Positions 52,809 to 61,091 of a stretch of 61,301 nt of DNA are shown here, piece by piece. The notes below the pieces were generated by a model that saw only the letters and a list, made by a program, of their open reading frames with translations, made no database searches and had not been told where the DNA came from. Position 1 is the stretch's first letter. Every line of letters begins with the position of its first letter. Source of the stretch: Magnetococcales bacterium. GTDB lineage: Bacteria; Pseudomonadota; Magnetococcia; Magnetococcales; Magnetaquicoccaceae. Location: contig PDZU01000008.1 in assembly GCA_002753095.1 (NCBI GenBank), forward strand, positions 1 through 61,301. Direction: 5' to 3'. Made by a program: the position numbers and the translations under genes.

Positions 52809-55800
52809 TTATTCCTGGCTCACCGACTTAGACACCGACACAGCCTCCCGGCGGATCCGAACATCCTGCTGCGGAAATGGTATTTCGATACCATGTTCGG
52901 CGAAGGCGCGATTAATGGCGCAGTTGAGACGATCCCGCACCACCCAGCGGATGCCCGGATCCGGCAAAAAGGCCCACAACTCAAAATCCATCGAACTGGC
53001 TCCATGTTGCATGAACAGCACATCCGGGGCAGGCTCGGCCAACACTCCCTGCTGCTGCCGGGCCAACTCCAGCAACAGTCGTTTTACCTTTTCGATATCA
53101 CTACCATAGGCCACACCGATCTTGACAACAATACGTAGCGTGGTATTGGCCAGAGTCCAGTTGGTCACCTCTTTGGTGATCAAATCCCGGTTGGGGATCA
53201 ACTGCTCCTGGTAATCGGTATTCATCACGGTGGTGGCGCGGATATTGATACGGGTAATGCGCCCAGTGATGGTGTTGCCGATAGTGATCATATCCCCAAC
53301 CCGTACCGGTCGTTCCAGCAGCAGAATGATACCGCTGACAAAGTTGGCGACAATCTCCTGCAAACCAAAACCGATACCCACACTGATGGCCGCCACCAGC
53401 CAACCCACCTTGGCCACATCCAGATGCAGCTCATTCAAGGCGGATAACAAACCAATAATAAAGATCAAATAGCGGGAGATGGTCAGCACGGCATAACGGG
53501 ATCCAGCATCCAGGAAGAGCCAGGAGAAAAGCAGCAGTTCATAGATGCGGGGCAGATGTTTGACGATCCAACCAACCACCAGCAAGGTAAAGGTAAAACG
53601 CAACAGATCTACCAGAGAGACCAAAATCAACTGGCCATCGCTGCCAGTGGTACTAAAAATGATCAACCCCTTGAGTGCCTGGAAAATTTGTTCATGGACG
53701 CCCCAATAGTTGCCCATCAGAAGCAGACCACCCAGAATGAAGACCATGCGCAGGGAATCGTTGATCTGGCGGGCAATTTGGGTACGACTCAGGGTACCCC
53801 GCGCCCCTGGAGCAAGCACGGTTGGAGCGCGGCGGCGACGACGGATCAGGGTTTCAATGGTCGAGGCCAACAGACGATACAGGCCAATCAGCAAAAAGAA
53901 GGTCAAGATCGACCGAATGCCATTATAGGCCAACCACGTGGCCCCAAAGCGGTAGCCAAAAATATCCAGCAACACCACCACCACCATGAATAGGCTCAAC
54001 AGACGGCTAACCAGCCACCAATGGCGGGTAAAACGGGCAGTCAACGAACGGCGCACATTCTGCCCGCTGGACAAGGCTGTGGACTGGGAGTGGGCCAGGG
54101 CGTGACGCGGCAAAGGGGCATTGGGATGGATCAACCGGTAGATGACCCAGGCCATGGTGCATTCGAAGAGGGTATAACCCAGGCGCGGTAACACCTCGAA
54201 ATGGAAGGGTGGTCCACGAAAGATCACCCACACCGGCAAAAAGAGCAAATACGCCCACAAGGCCAGCCGCACGGAAGCAGCCAGACTCTGGGTCACCTCC
54301 AACGGCAGGCGCAGCACCCGCTCTGCCAAACCGCCGGGTGCCAACAGCAGGCGGTTGGCCGCCCACAACAACCAAAAAAGGGCGATGATCAACACGCTTT
54401 CCGACAACAGCAGGCGCAGAACCGGTGGCAATGGCTGCATCAAAGCGGCAGACCAGGGCAACAGTTGGCCAGCCAGCACCAACAGTGCCAACCAGGCTGG
54501 ACCGGGCAACGGCAGCAGCAAAGTGGCCAACACAGTACGCAGGGGCACAGTTGCTGGGCTGGTTGTTGCGGTAGCGGGGGGTTGGGCAGCAGGCGGCAGG
54601 GTGGCAGCCGCATGCAAGGCGCGCCTGCTCTGCCACAACAGCGGCGGCAAGATCAAGAACAGGAGCACACAAGTCAACAAAGGCCAGGGCTCTTGCAAGG
54701 CGCTCCAGGCGGCCTGCCACTGCTCTGCCGTGACCGTATAGCGCAGCAGGTTGCTCAAACCACTGTTGCGCTTGCTGGAAAAAAGTTCCTCCCACAACTG
54801 TTGCAGCAGAACCGTGCTGGGTGGTGGTGCATCCTGGATCCAAAAAATCCGGGACAATAGAAAGGTTTCAGTACGATGCAGCGTGTTGCTGCGCTCCAGA
54901 GTCAGCAGTTGCAACCGCTGCCCTTCGGCCTGCAGATCAAACAGCAGCCGCTTTTCTTCACTGAGCAGTTGGCGATAGGTGTTGCGCAACTGGGTCGCCT
55001 GTTGGGTAAAACTTTCCCGTTGTCGCTCTGGCAATTGGTTCAGCACCTCGGCCAGTGTACTGCTCCAAGAGCTGTTCAACTCGGCCAAAGCCGAGTCCAT
55101 GACAAAAAGACGGGGTTGCAAATCGTGCAATTGCACAAAAATCTCTGGGTAGAGGGGCTCGCGCAGATCCCAACGCCGCCGATTCAGCCGTTTATAGTTT
55201 TCCTTGAGAATATCGGCTGCCAGACCCTGGGTACCAAACTGCTGGGTCAAGCTCTCCAAACTTTTCAGATCACCCTTCTCATTTTGCAGCAGATGTTCCT
55301 GTTCGGAGGCAGCACTGACCACATCGGTCTGCAATTTATTAAGATCGGCCCGCTCCTTTTGCAGGCGAGCAATGGAAAGCTCCCAACTGGCCAAAAATTT
55401 TTGCTCTGGACTATTGGCCTGCTGGGCCGCCAACTCTTTGCGGCGCAGCACCTCCTGAGAACTGCTTACCGCAGCGGCCTGCTGGTTGTTCAACGCCTCC
55501 TGATAGAGCGCAAACACCTTTTGCTGATATTGACGACTGTTTTGCGCCACCTCTAACTGCTTGTCGTGCAGGGTCAAGGTAGCCACGGCCACACTCTGCT
55601 CTGCCTCCCATCGGGCGAGGATGTTTTGCGTCAACAACAGCTCGATATGGGCATTTTCTGCCTGCAGGGTCAGGGAACGTCTCTTTTTGCCCTCGGCCTT
55701 GGCCGACAAATCCCGAAACTGCTGATAATTATCCTGCGCCTGCTTCAGTCGTCCTTTGGCGGAGAGGGTCTTTTCTGGCATTTGCCCCAACAACAGTTGC

Positions 55801-56345
55801 AGCTCTTTGGCCTGCGCGGTCAGACTGTCCACCGCCTGCGTGGCCTTTTCCAGGGCATCCTGAACCTGCTTGAACGATTCCGGGGTTGGTTTATCCGGTG
55901 CCTTGGGCGCTTGTTGCTGATTGCTTTGCTCCAGCGTTTTTTTCAGAGCCTCTTCCTGACTCTTCCAATCGGTATTAACAGCCCGCAAGGTCTGCAAACG
56001 CTCCATGGTCTCCACATACTCTTGCAACAGAGAGACCCGCTTTTGCAATAAAGCCCGCTGCTGTTCTACCCCCTCGTCTTTGCTCTCTTTGGGCAAACCA
56101 TTCAGCTCTGCCGTCACGTTTTCCACCAAGGCATGCAACAAAGTGGGGGTCGGTGTAGGGCTGTCCCAGAGATTGGCCAGAGTCAGGGGCGGCGTGGCCG
56201 TTACGTTCGTGCTGACTGGCACCGGAGTGGCACGGGGTGCCGCCACCAGTTCCCCAGACGTCCACAACGCCAAACCAACCACAAGCAACAGGTACATAAG
56301 GCCATGCATGATCTGATTCCACAATAAAAATAATCGTTTTTGCAT
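52809..56345 (-). CDS. Large mechanosensitive channel of the MscK/KefA type
   Basis: A 1178-residue MscS-superfamily channel that would release solutes under hypo-osmotic stress. Layout: signal-like hydrophobic segment (residues about 13-36), a long Gln/Leu/Ala-rich coiled-coil periplasmic domain (about 60-530), then about ten transmembrane segments, and the MscS core near the end. The core has GWLVAAISVGIGFGLQEIVANFVSGIILLLERPVRVGD, the pore-lining TM3 glycine/alanine pattern and start of the beta domain, followed by QLIPNRDLITKEVTNW. The periplasmic domain makes it MscK- rather than MscS-like. It lies downstream of tRNA-Arg on the same strand. Confidence 0.9.
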   Translation of the reverse strand: MQKRLFLLWNQIMHGLMYLLLVVGLALWTSGELVAAPRATPVPVSTNVTATPPLTLANLWDSPTPTPTLLHALVENVTAELNGLPKESKDEGVEQQRALLQKRVSLLQEYVETMERLQTLRAVNTDWKSQEEALKKTLEQSNQQQAPKAPDKPTPESFKQVQDALEKATQAVDSLTAQAKELQLLLGQMPEKTLSAKGRLKQAQDNYQQFRDLSAKAEGKKRRSLTLQAENAHIELLLTQNILARWEAEQSVAVATLTLHDKQLEVAQNSRQYQQKVFALYQEALNNQQAAAVSSSQEVLRRKELAAQQANSPEQKFLASWELSIARLQKERADLNKLQTDVVSAASEQEHLLQNEKGDLKSLESLTQQFGTQGLAADILKENYKRLNRRRWDLREPLYPEIFVQLHDLQPRLFVMDSALAELNSSWSSTLAEVLNQLPERQRESFTQQATQLRNTYRQLLSEEKRLLFDLQAEGQRLQLLTLERSNTLHRTETFLLSRIFWIQDAPPPSTVLLQQLWEELFSSKRNSGLSNLLRYTVTAEQWQAAWSALQEPWPLLTCVLLFLILPPLLWQSRRALHAAATLPPAAQPPATATTSPATVPLRTVLATLLLPLPGPAWLALLVLAGQLLPWSAALMQPLPPVLRLLLSESVLIIALFWLLWAANRLLLAPGGLAERVLRLPLEVTQSLAASVRLALWAYLLFLPVWVIFRGPPFHFEVLPRLGYTLFECTMAWVIYRLIHPNAPLPRHALAHSQSTALSSGQNVRRSLTARFTRHWWLVSRLLSLFMVVVVLLDIFGYRFGATWLAYNGIRSILTFFLLIGLYRLLASTIETLIRRRRRAPTVLAPGARGTLSRTQIARQINDSLRMVFILGGLLLMGNYWGVHEQIFQALKGLIIFSTTGSDGQLILVSLVDLLRFTFTLLVVGWIVKHLPRIYELLLFSWLFLDAGSRYAVLTISRYLIFIIGLLSALNELHLDVAKVGWLVAAISVGIGFGLQEIVANFVSGIILLLERPVRVGDMITIGNTITGRITRINIRATTVMNTDYQEQLIPNRDLITKEVTNWTLANTTLRIVVKIGVAYGSDIEKVKRLLLELARQQQGVLAEPAPDVLFMQHGASSMDFELWAFLPDPGIRWVVRDRLNCAINRAFAEHGIEIPFPQQDVRIRREAVSVSKSVSQE

Positions 56346-56629
56346 CTTGCGCGTCTGGTCTTCTTTCTCTTATTTCGAACAGATTCTTAAGTTCTCTCAG
56401 ATGGTGGGCGTTGCACAACGCACGCAGGATCCCCCCCATCGTGTAATGGGATTCCCAGTGGTCGTGAACGAGACAGCCCCGACAACGCCCAACAACATGT
56501 TACTGCGCTTGGCCGAAACTTGGTAGAAGGTCAGGAAAACTGTCGATGCGATATGGAACCATCGGGTACTTGGCGCACATGGCACCCCACAGCTCCGGTC
56601 TCTGCCAGATGCCATCCCTATGATTTAAT

Positions 56630-56706
56630 TGGTGTCCCCGGCGCGATTTGAACGCACGGCCTACGGATTAGGAATCCGTTGCTCTATCCGGCTGAGCTAC
56701 GAGGAC
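56630..56706 (-). tRNA. tRNA-Arg (anticodon CCU)
   Basis: The minus strand folds as a cloverleaf: acceptor GTCCTCG/CGGGGAC, D stem GCTC/GAGC, anticodon stem ACGGA/TCCGT with loop TTCCTAA (anticodon CCT), T stem GTGCG/CGCGC with loop TTCAAAT, discriminator A and an encoded CCA. It reads the AGG codon. The 5' end is only 15 bases from the integrase stop codon. No other gene is supported in 56346-56629. Confidence 0.95.
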
Positions 56707-56721
56707 TTTGTTTGTTATCAA

Positions 56722-57876
56722 CTAGTTACAAGACATCACTTTTTCAACTGCCCGTGCTGTGTGTGAATCTGTGTGAGACTTTGTGTGAGACTCTTGTTCG
56801 CGAGCGCGCTCAAAGGTCTCCATCGCCTCTCTATCAGACTTATCCATACTATGGAGGTACAGCTCGGTTGTGCTCCGATTCCTGTGACCCAAAATCTTCT
56901 GAATGGCACCCAGAGGGACATTGTTGTTGTCCATCAGTGTGGCCCCAGAGTGCCGAATCGGGTGGAAACGAAAATACTCTACCTCAGCCTTTTCGCAAAG
57001 GGTTTTCATTATCCGCTTCCGGTCCCGGTACGGCCCCTGTACAAGCTCCCCAGTCTTGTTGTCCCAGTAAGTATGCCAAAACACCCATGGCTTGCTCTTG
57101 TCACGGGCAGCATAACGTCGTGACAGAACCTCAAAAAGTTTATTGGTCATGAGGACTTTTCTGGGAGTCAAATGACCACCCTTTCTCTTGCGTGTGTAGA
57201 GGATGACATGACGTGCATTGAAGTTCACATCATTCCAGGTCAAACGATTAACCTCACTTACTCTGGCCAAAGTGTCCCTTATAGTCCAAAGGTAATCCTG
57301 AGTATCCGGTTCCTCTTCAGCAGCAGCAATCACCTTGTCAAGCTCGGCAGATGATGGCACCATCCGAACGATTTCCTCAGTTGGGAAGAAGCTGATTTCT
57401 TCTGTTGGGTCACTCTGCACCCATTTCTTGCGGATGCCATACCTGAACGTCGCTCTAAGATACCGAATCTCTTTGTTGGCTGTGATGTTAGAGACCTTGG
57501 TCCGCTCAAACAGAAAGGCCATCAACATATCCTGACTGATTTGATTAACCAACAATTCGCCCCATTGCTTGACCCAACGCCTTGCCAAATACAGGTAGTC
57601 TGTATAGTGCCTTTGGGAGTTGTAAGCCTTCACATAATCCAATCTACGGTTAACAAGGTCCAAGAAGGCCATGTCGGTTGGGGTCTTGACCTCCACAGTC
57701 TGCAAGTGCTGAGGTGGCTCCGGTCCCACTTCCTGCTCTTGTTGCAACTCCTTTCGTTTCTCTGCCTCGGCTATTTGAGCATCTGCTTTTAAGCGGAACC
57801 ATGTCGCCGTGTGACGGACTCCGTTCTTGGTGAAGTCGTACCTCCACCCCTTCCCCCTTACTAAATATACGCTCAT
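56722..57876 (-). CDS. Tyrosine-recombinase integrase
   Basis: A 384-residue phage/island integrase. An N-terminal arm-binding domain (about 1-60) is followed by a SAM-like core-binding domain (about 68-170) and the catalytic domain with R205 (LARVSEVNRL), H305 and R308 (HPIRHSGATLM), H331 (LGHRNRSTTE) and the nucleophile Y340 (LYLH). All catalytic residues are present, so it may be active. AGGAG precedes the ATG by 7 bases. Its 3' end abuts the 5' end of tRNA-Arg(CCU), the presumed target, and both are transcribed the same way. The upstream HTH gene overlaps it in another frame. Confidence 0.93.
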   Translation of the reverse strand: MSVYLVRGKGWRYDFTKNGVRHTATWFRLKADAQIAEAEKRKELQQEQEVGPEPPQHLQTVEVKTPTDMAFLDLVNRRLDYVKAYNSQRHYTDYLYLARRWVKQWGELLVNQISQDMLMAFLFERTKVSNITANKEIRYLRATFRYGIRKKWVQSDPTEEISFFPTEEIVRMVPSSAELDKVIAAAEEEPDTQDYLWTIRDTLARVSEVNRLTWNDVNFNARHVILYTRKRKGGHLTPRKVLMTNKLFEVLSRRYAARDKSKPWVFWHTYWDNKTGELVQGPYRDRKRIMKTLCEKAEVEYFRFHPIRHSGATLMDNNNVPLGAIQKILGHRNRSTTELYLHSMDKSDREAMETFERAREQESHTKSHTDSHTARAVEKVMSCN

Positions 57877-58039
57877 GGATTTTCTCCTGTGCTGGAAAAA
57901 ACAGAGAACCCACGAGCTTCACACCACCCAATACCTGCCAATGCTTATAAACCCATGAAGGGCTTTTCCGCAGGAACTGGGCAACCTCCTCAACTGTAAG
58001 GATAGCGGATGATGGAGCGGAATCAAAGGGTGCTACCAT
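57650..58039 (-). CDS. Small helix-turn-helix protein, excisionase-like, overlapping the integrase
   Basis: Residues about 10-55 read ILTVEEVAQFLRKSPSWVYKHW followed by GGVKLVGSLFFPAQEKIHE: the winged-helix pattern of the AlpA/Xis (HTH_17) group. The ATG at 58039 follows AGAGG; ATG 58105 is an alternative. The remaining 75 residues run over the start of the integrase gene in another frame, rich in Arg, Ser and Gly and without clear structure. The overlap of 227 bases is unusual, so a lost stop codon or a frameshift near 57880 is possible. It may regulate the integrase or act in excision. Confidence 0.6.
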   Translation of the reverse strand: MVAPFDSAPSSAILTVEEVAQFLRKSPSWVYKHWQVLGGVKLVGSLFFPAQEKIHERIFSKGEGVEVRLHQERSPSHGDMVPLKSRCSNSRGRETKGVATRAGSGTGATSALADCGGQDPNRHGLLGPC

Positions 58040-58536
58040 GGCTGGCCTCTGTCTTTCCCCCTTAGATGAGAATGCCTCATCATAGGGAAGCAAACAATAT
58101 GACATATCTACACTGCACGATTGAAGTGTACCAATATCAATATATCGCTTAGGAAAGGGTCCAGAACCTCTCTAGAGTTGAGAAGCGCACCTAGCTTACA
58201 TCTATGGTAAACAATTTCCAGATAGATGTCAATTCTATCGAAAGTTATAGTTTACTATAAGTGTCTGTACATTTGCTACATATCATAAATTAAGGTTATT
58301 CAAGATTACAGTAAAACTGGCCAGTAATTTGACTGCTGATGATAAGTGACGACCAGTCCTCGTTGGAGCCATGCAGAGAATGAGGAGATTGGTACGCCGT
58401 ACAGCTCCTTCGTACCCCTATGCCTACAACTATAATCAAATTTGTTTAGCAGCAAAACATAACCGTAATAGCCTTTTGTATAAAGAGGTATAAATATATC
58501 TAAATACATTAAACACACAGAAAATGGGAACGAAAA
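58040..58536. other. AT-rich intergenic region with a small palindrome
   Basis: This gap separates the divergent HTH/integrase pair from the Rep-like gene. It is much more AT-rich than the chromosome to the left. The inverted repeat TTATAG-TTTA-CTATAA (58245-58260) is a candidate operator. No ORF with coding character is seen, and no tRNA fragment matching tRNA-Arg is visible. An origin is possible if the next gene is a replication initiator, but I cannot show it. Confidence 0.4.
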
Positions 58537-59493
58537 GTGAACGACAAGTCTATAATTTTTAACGATAAAATCGTACCACACCCATCATGGCCAGAGGAAC
58601 TTAAAAACGTGCTGAAAGAGGCTCTGTATGCCTGCTGCTACATCGATACCTTAAAGCTATGGTTCCCTGTCAGAGACATCAAAGACCGGCCAGCGATGGT
58701 TGCGAACATCAAGACATTATTTAAGGGTGTTAAAAATGTCAGAATCGTATCGAACAAATTTAAGGCAGGAACAGTATACAAAATTGATGAGGTATGGGTT
58801 GCAGCCGGATTGACCGTTACTCTGCAAACACCAGAAATAGCTGACCTGGAAAAAATTGCAAGCATGGAACTACCAGTTCATACCGTTTCAAGATGCGATT
58901 TTGCATTCGATGTAGGATTCCTCTCAATAGATATGGCTCAGGCATTTCAGCAACTCTGGATGAAAATGGCGAAAATTCGTTGGACTAGAGATATTGAGAT
59001 TTTTAACGAAAGTGCATATTCAAATTTCAAAAGCGGCCATCATGGCAACAGTTCCATTATGTACTATGACAAGATGGACAGAATTCTCCAGCTAGGAATT
59101 GCGTCGCACTTCGAGTTTCGTACACGTAGGGAGTTCTTAAAGAAAAATGAGATACTTAACAACATAAGTATTGCTAAATTGCTTAATGGAAATTTATTTA
59201 TAAAACTATTTCAAAGTAGAATAGCATTCTACGATTTTTCATATAACTATATCGACAATATTGTAGCAAGGAAGTATCCTGATAAATATCAGTTATACAA
59301 AGATATAAAAAGAAAAAAACGATTGACAGTTTCCACATATGACAACAGGCCGGGCATTCTATTTGAGTACCTGAAAAAAATACAAGCAGTTCTGAAAGAA
59401 GCAGGTATTTCTCTCACTTTTGCACATTATCTTTCAAAGACTGAGATACCGAACATCCCGGTGTACTTATTAACAGGAGACGACGGAGAATGA
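58537..59493 (+). CDS. Hypothetical protein, possibly a phage/plasmid-type replication protein
   Basis: A 318-residue soluble protein with Lys/Ile/Tyr-rich codon use unlike the chromosome. No family is certain. A central stretch has the order seen in rolling-circle and filamentous-phage gene II/X proteins: a strand with SRCDFAFDVGF, later SSIMYYDKMDRILQL (tyrosine-rich, with K), then ASHFEFRTRREFLKK. A HUH motif is not evident (only GHHGN), so the idea rests on resemblance. The GTG start follows GGGAACGAAAA. It is separate from the downstream HTH gene by 231 bases of AT-rich DNA. Confidence 0.5.
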   Translation: MNDKSIIFNDKIVPHPSWPEELKNVLKEALYACCYIDTLKLWFPVRDIKDRPAMVANIKTLFKGVKNVRIVSNKFKAGTVYKIDEVWVAAGLTVTLQTPEIADLEKIASMELPVHTVSRCDFAFDVGFLSIDMAQAFQQLWMKMAKIRWTRDIEIFNESAYSNFKSGHHGNSSIMYYDKMDRILQLGIASHFEFRTRREFLKKNEILNNISIAKLLNGNLFIKLFQSRIAFYDFSYNYIDNIVARKYPDKYQLYKDIKRKKRLTVSTYDNRPGILFEYLKKIQAVLKEAGISLTFAHYLSKTEIPNIPVYLLTGDDGE

Positions 59494-59724
59494 TAAAGCA
59501 ATCTTTTAAAAAAAAATGTCAAAATATCATCACGAAATCAATTAGTTATACCGAGCTTTTGTGCAATCATTTTCGCTTCTAAGTATCATTGTACACATGT
59601 GTCTAACAGATATATATCAACTACAAAACTGGAAAGGAAATCAGAAGAACAGCAGCGGAGTTTAAGAAAAGCCTTTATATATAGAAGCAAATATCTATCA
59701 ATATTTACCAATAAGGTGATAAAA

Positions 59725-59973
59725 ATGACTACTGAAGAATCAGGTGACGGGTTTAAGTTAACTGTGAAGAGATTTGAGGGATGTAGCTTGATGAACACAT
59801 GGGAAACATCATCTCTTCTAAAAATGAGTGTCCACACATTGGCCAAGATGCGTAGCGATAAACCAGATGCAATTCCGTACATTAAAATTCGCAACCGTGT
59901 GTACTACTATCGTCAAGACGTAGAACAATACCTTATCAATAGTAGCAGGAGATATGGCCATGAGACCATTTGA
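59725..59973 (+). CDS. Small helix-turn-helix DNA-binding protein
   Basis: An 82-residue protein whose C-terminal half, MNTWETSSLLKMSVHTLAKMR followed by IPYIKIRNRVYYYRQDVEQYL, matches the HTH_17 (excisionase/MerR-like) fold: helix-turn-helix and then a wing with the YxxxDVExYL ending. The ATG at 59725 follows AAGGTG; the frame extends further upstream without homology. Its end overlaps the nuclease-like gene by 14 bases, so the two are probably translated together and it may repress that operon. Confidence 0.75.
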   Translation: MTTEESGDGFKLTVKRFEGCSLMNTWETSSLLKMSVHTLAKMRSDKPDAIPYIKIRNRVYYYRQDVEQYLINSSRRYGHETI

Positions 59974-60490
59974 GTTATTTCAAGATTATGTATGTAGATT
60001 ATGCAGTTCAGCTCTCTCTGGTACAGACCTGTCTATCACAGTCCCTCCGCAGTTTAACACGATGGATAGGATATTTTTAGGATATAACAGGACAATTCGC
60101 CCAGATATTTTAATAAAAAGAGATGCTGATACTATCGCAGTTATCGATGCGAAACGTAGAAATTTCCAATCTCTCACCAACGTTGGCGGCGCATATACGC
60201 TTGACCAAGAGTCTCTCTATAGGATGCTATTTTATGTGAATTTCTACAGAAAACAAGGGCATGAGATTAACGGGGTTTTTGTTGTGCCGAATTTAAGAGG
60301 TAGTCCATTGTTTGAACAAGCGACAATATCATATGACTCAAAGATACACATAACTCTTCTTGGGATTAATATTAACACTGAACACACAAACTACGAGAGC
60401 AATAGCATTGATAACGAAGGAAAATTCAAGAAAACATTTAGAGAAATTCTCGGAATAGATTCTGATGGCAATCAATTATCACAAACTTAG
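59960..60490 (+). CDS. PD-(D/E)XK nuclease-like protein
   Basis: A 176-residue protein with a restriction-endonuclease-like core: RPDILIKRDADTIAVIDAKRR gives P48-D49, D63 and K65, the PD-x13-DxK pattern, after which YTLDQESLYRMLFYVNFYR resembles the helix with conserved Q/Y found in McrC-type and related nucleases, followed by a strand, NGVFVVPN. The family is not identified. AGGAG nine bases before the second ATG supports the start at 59960. It overlaps the HTH gene by 14 bases. A role in defence, DNA processing or element maintenance is possible; nothing here decides between them. Confidence 0.7.
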   Translation: MRPFELFQDYVCRLCSSALSGTDLSITVPPQFNTMDRIFLGYNRTIRPDILIKRDADTIAVIDAKRRNFQSLTNVGGAYTLDQESLYRMLFYVNFYRKQGHEINGVFVVPNLRGSPLFEQATISYDSKIHITLLGININTEHTNYESNSIDNEGKFKKTFREILGIDSDGNQLSQT

Positions 60491-60735
60491 TAGGGCGTGA
60501 ATGCGATTGAGAGTGATAAGATTTGCTTACTGTGTTTTTTGCAATATTGTTAATAAAATTCTCACATAGCTCGATATTCTGAATACTAAGTAAAAGCATG
60601 CTAATTGATTGTTTTTTGATATTCAATCACCATAACATTTATTCCGTTTTCTTCAACATGGTAACAGATTACCATGCACACATTAAAACCGGATTTAATA
60701 TTTTGAACGCATGAAGAATTCATACTCAAATTTGG

Positions 60736-61091
60736 TCACATAGAACACCTAGTATTCTGAGACTTGAATTTCTGAAGAACATTGACCACGCTGGTCACAT
60801 ACCAGCGTGAACCACGAGAAGGGATACCATCTGAGTTCAATTTCTCGGTGATGGCCTTAAGAGTCATCCCAGAGTTGCGGAGATTGGCAATTTTCTGGAT
60901 GGTTTCCTGCTCCGTTTCGTGTGGTAGGAGAGTCACACCATCATTATGCATGCAATAGCCGAAGGGAATACCGCCAACACGTTCACCTTTGGAACGCTTG
61001 ACCGCCATAGCGGCAGTGGTACGAGAGCGAATTAAAGCTCTCTCGTATTGAGCGAACAAATCAATCATTCCTCGCATTAACTGAGCTTCAG
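60736..61091 (-). pseudogene. Serine recombinase, C-terminal remnant cut by an IS66-type element
   Basis: The open frame runs from the IS junction at 61091 to a stop at 60736: EAQLMRGMIDLFAQYERALIRSRT, then the typical GGIPFGY and a recombinase-type HTH region (MTLKAITEKLNSDGIPSRG, SVVNVLQKF). This is the end of the catalytic domain plus DNA-binding part of a resolvase/invertase-family protein. The catalytic serine and the first 100 or so residues are missing. The frame is uninterrupted up to the IS terminus, so disruption is recent enough not to have decayed. Confidence 0.82.
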
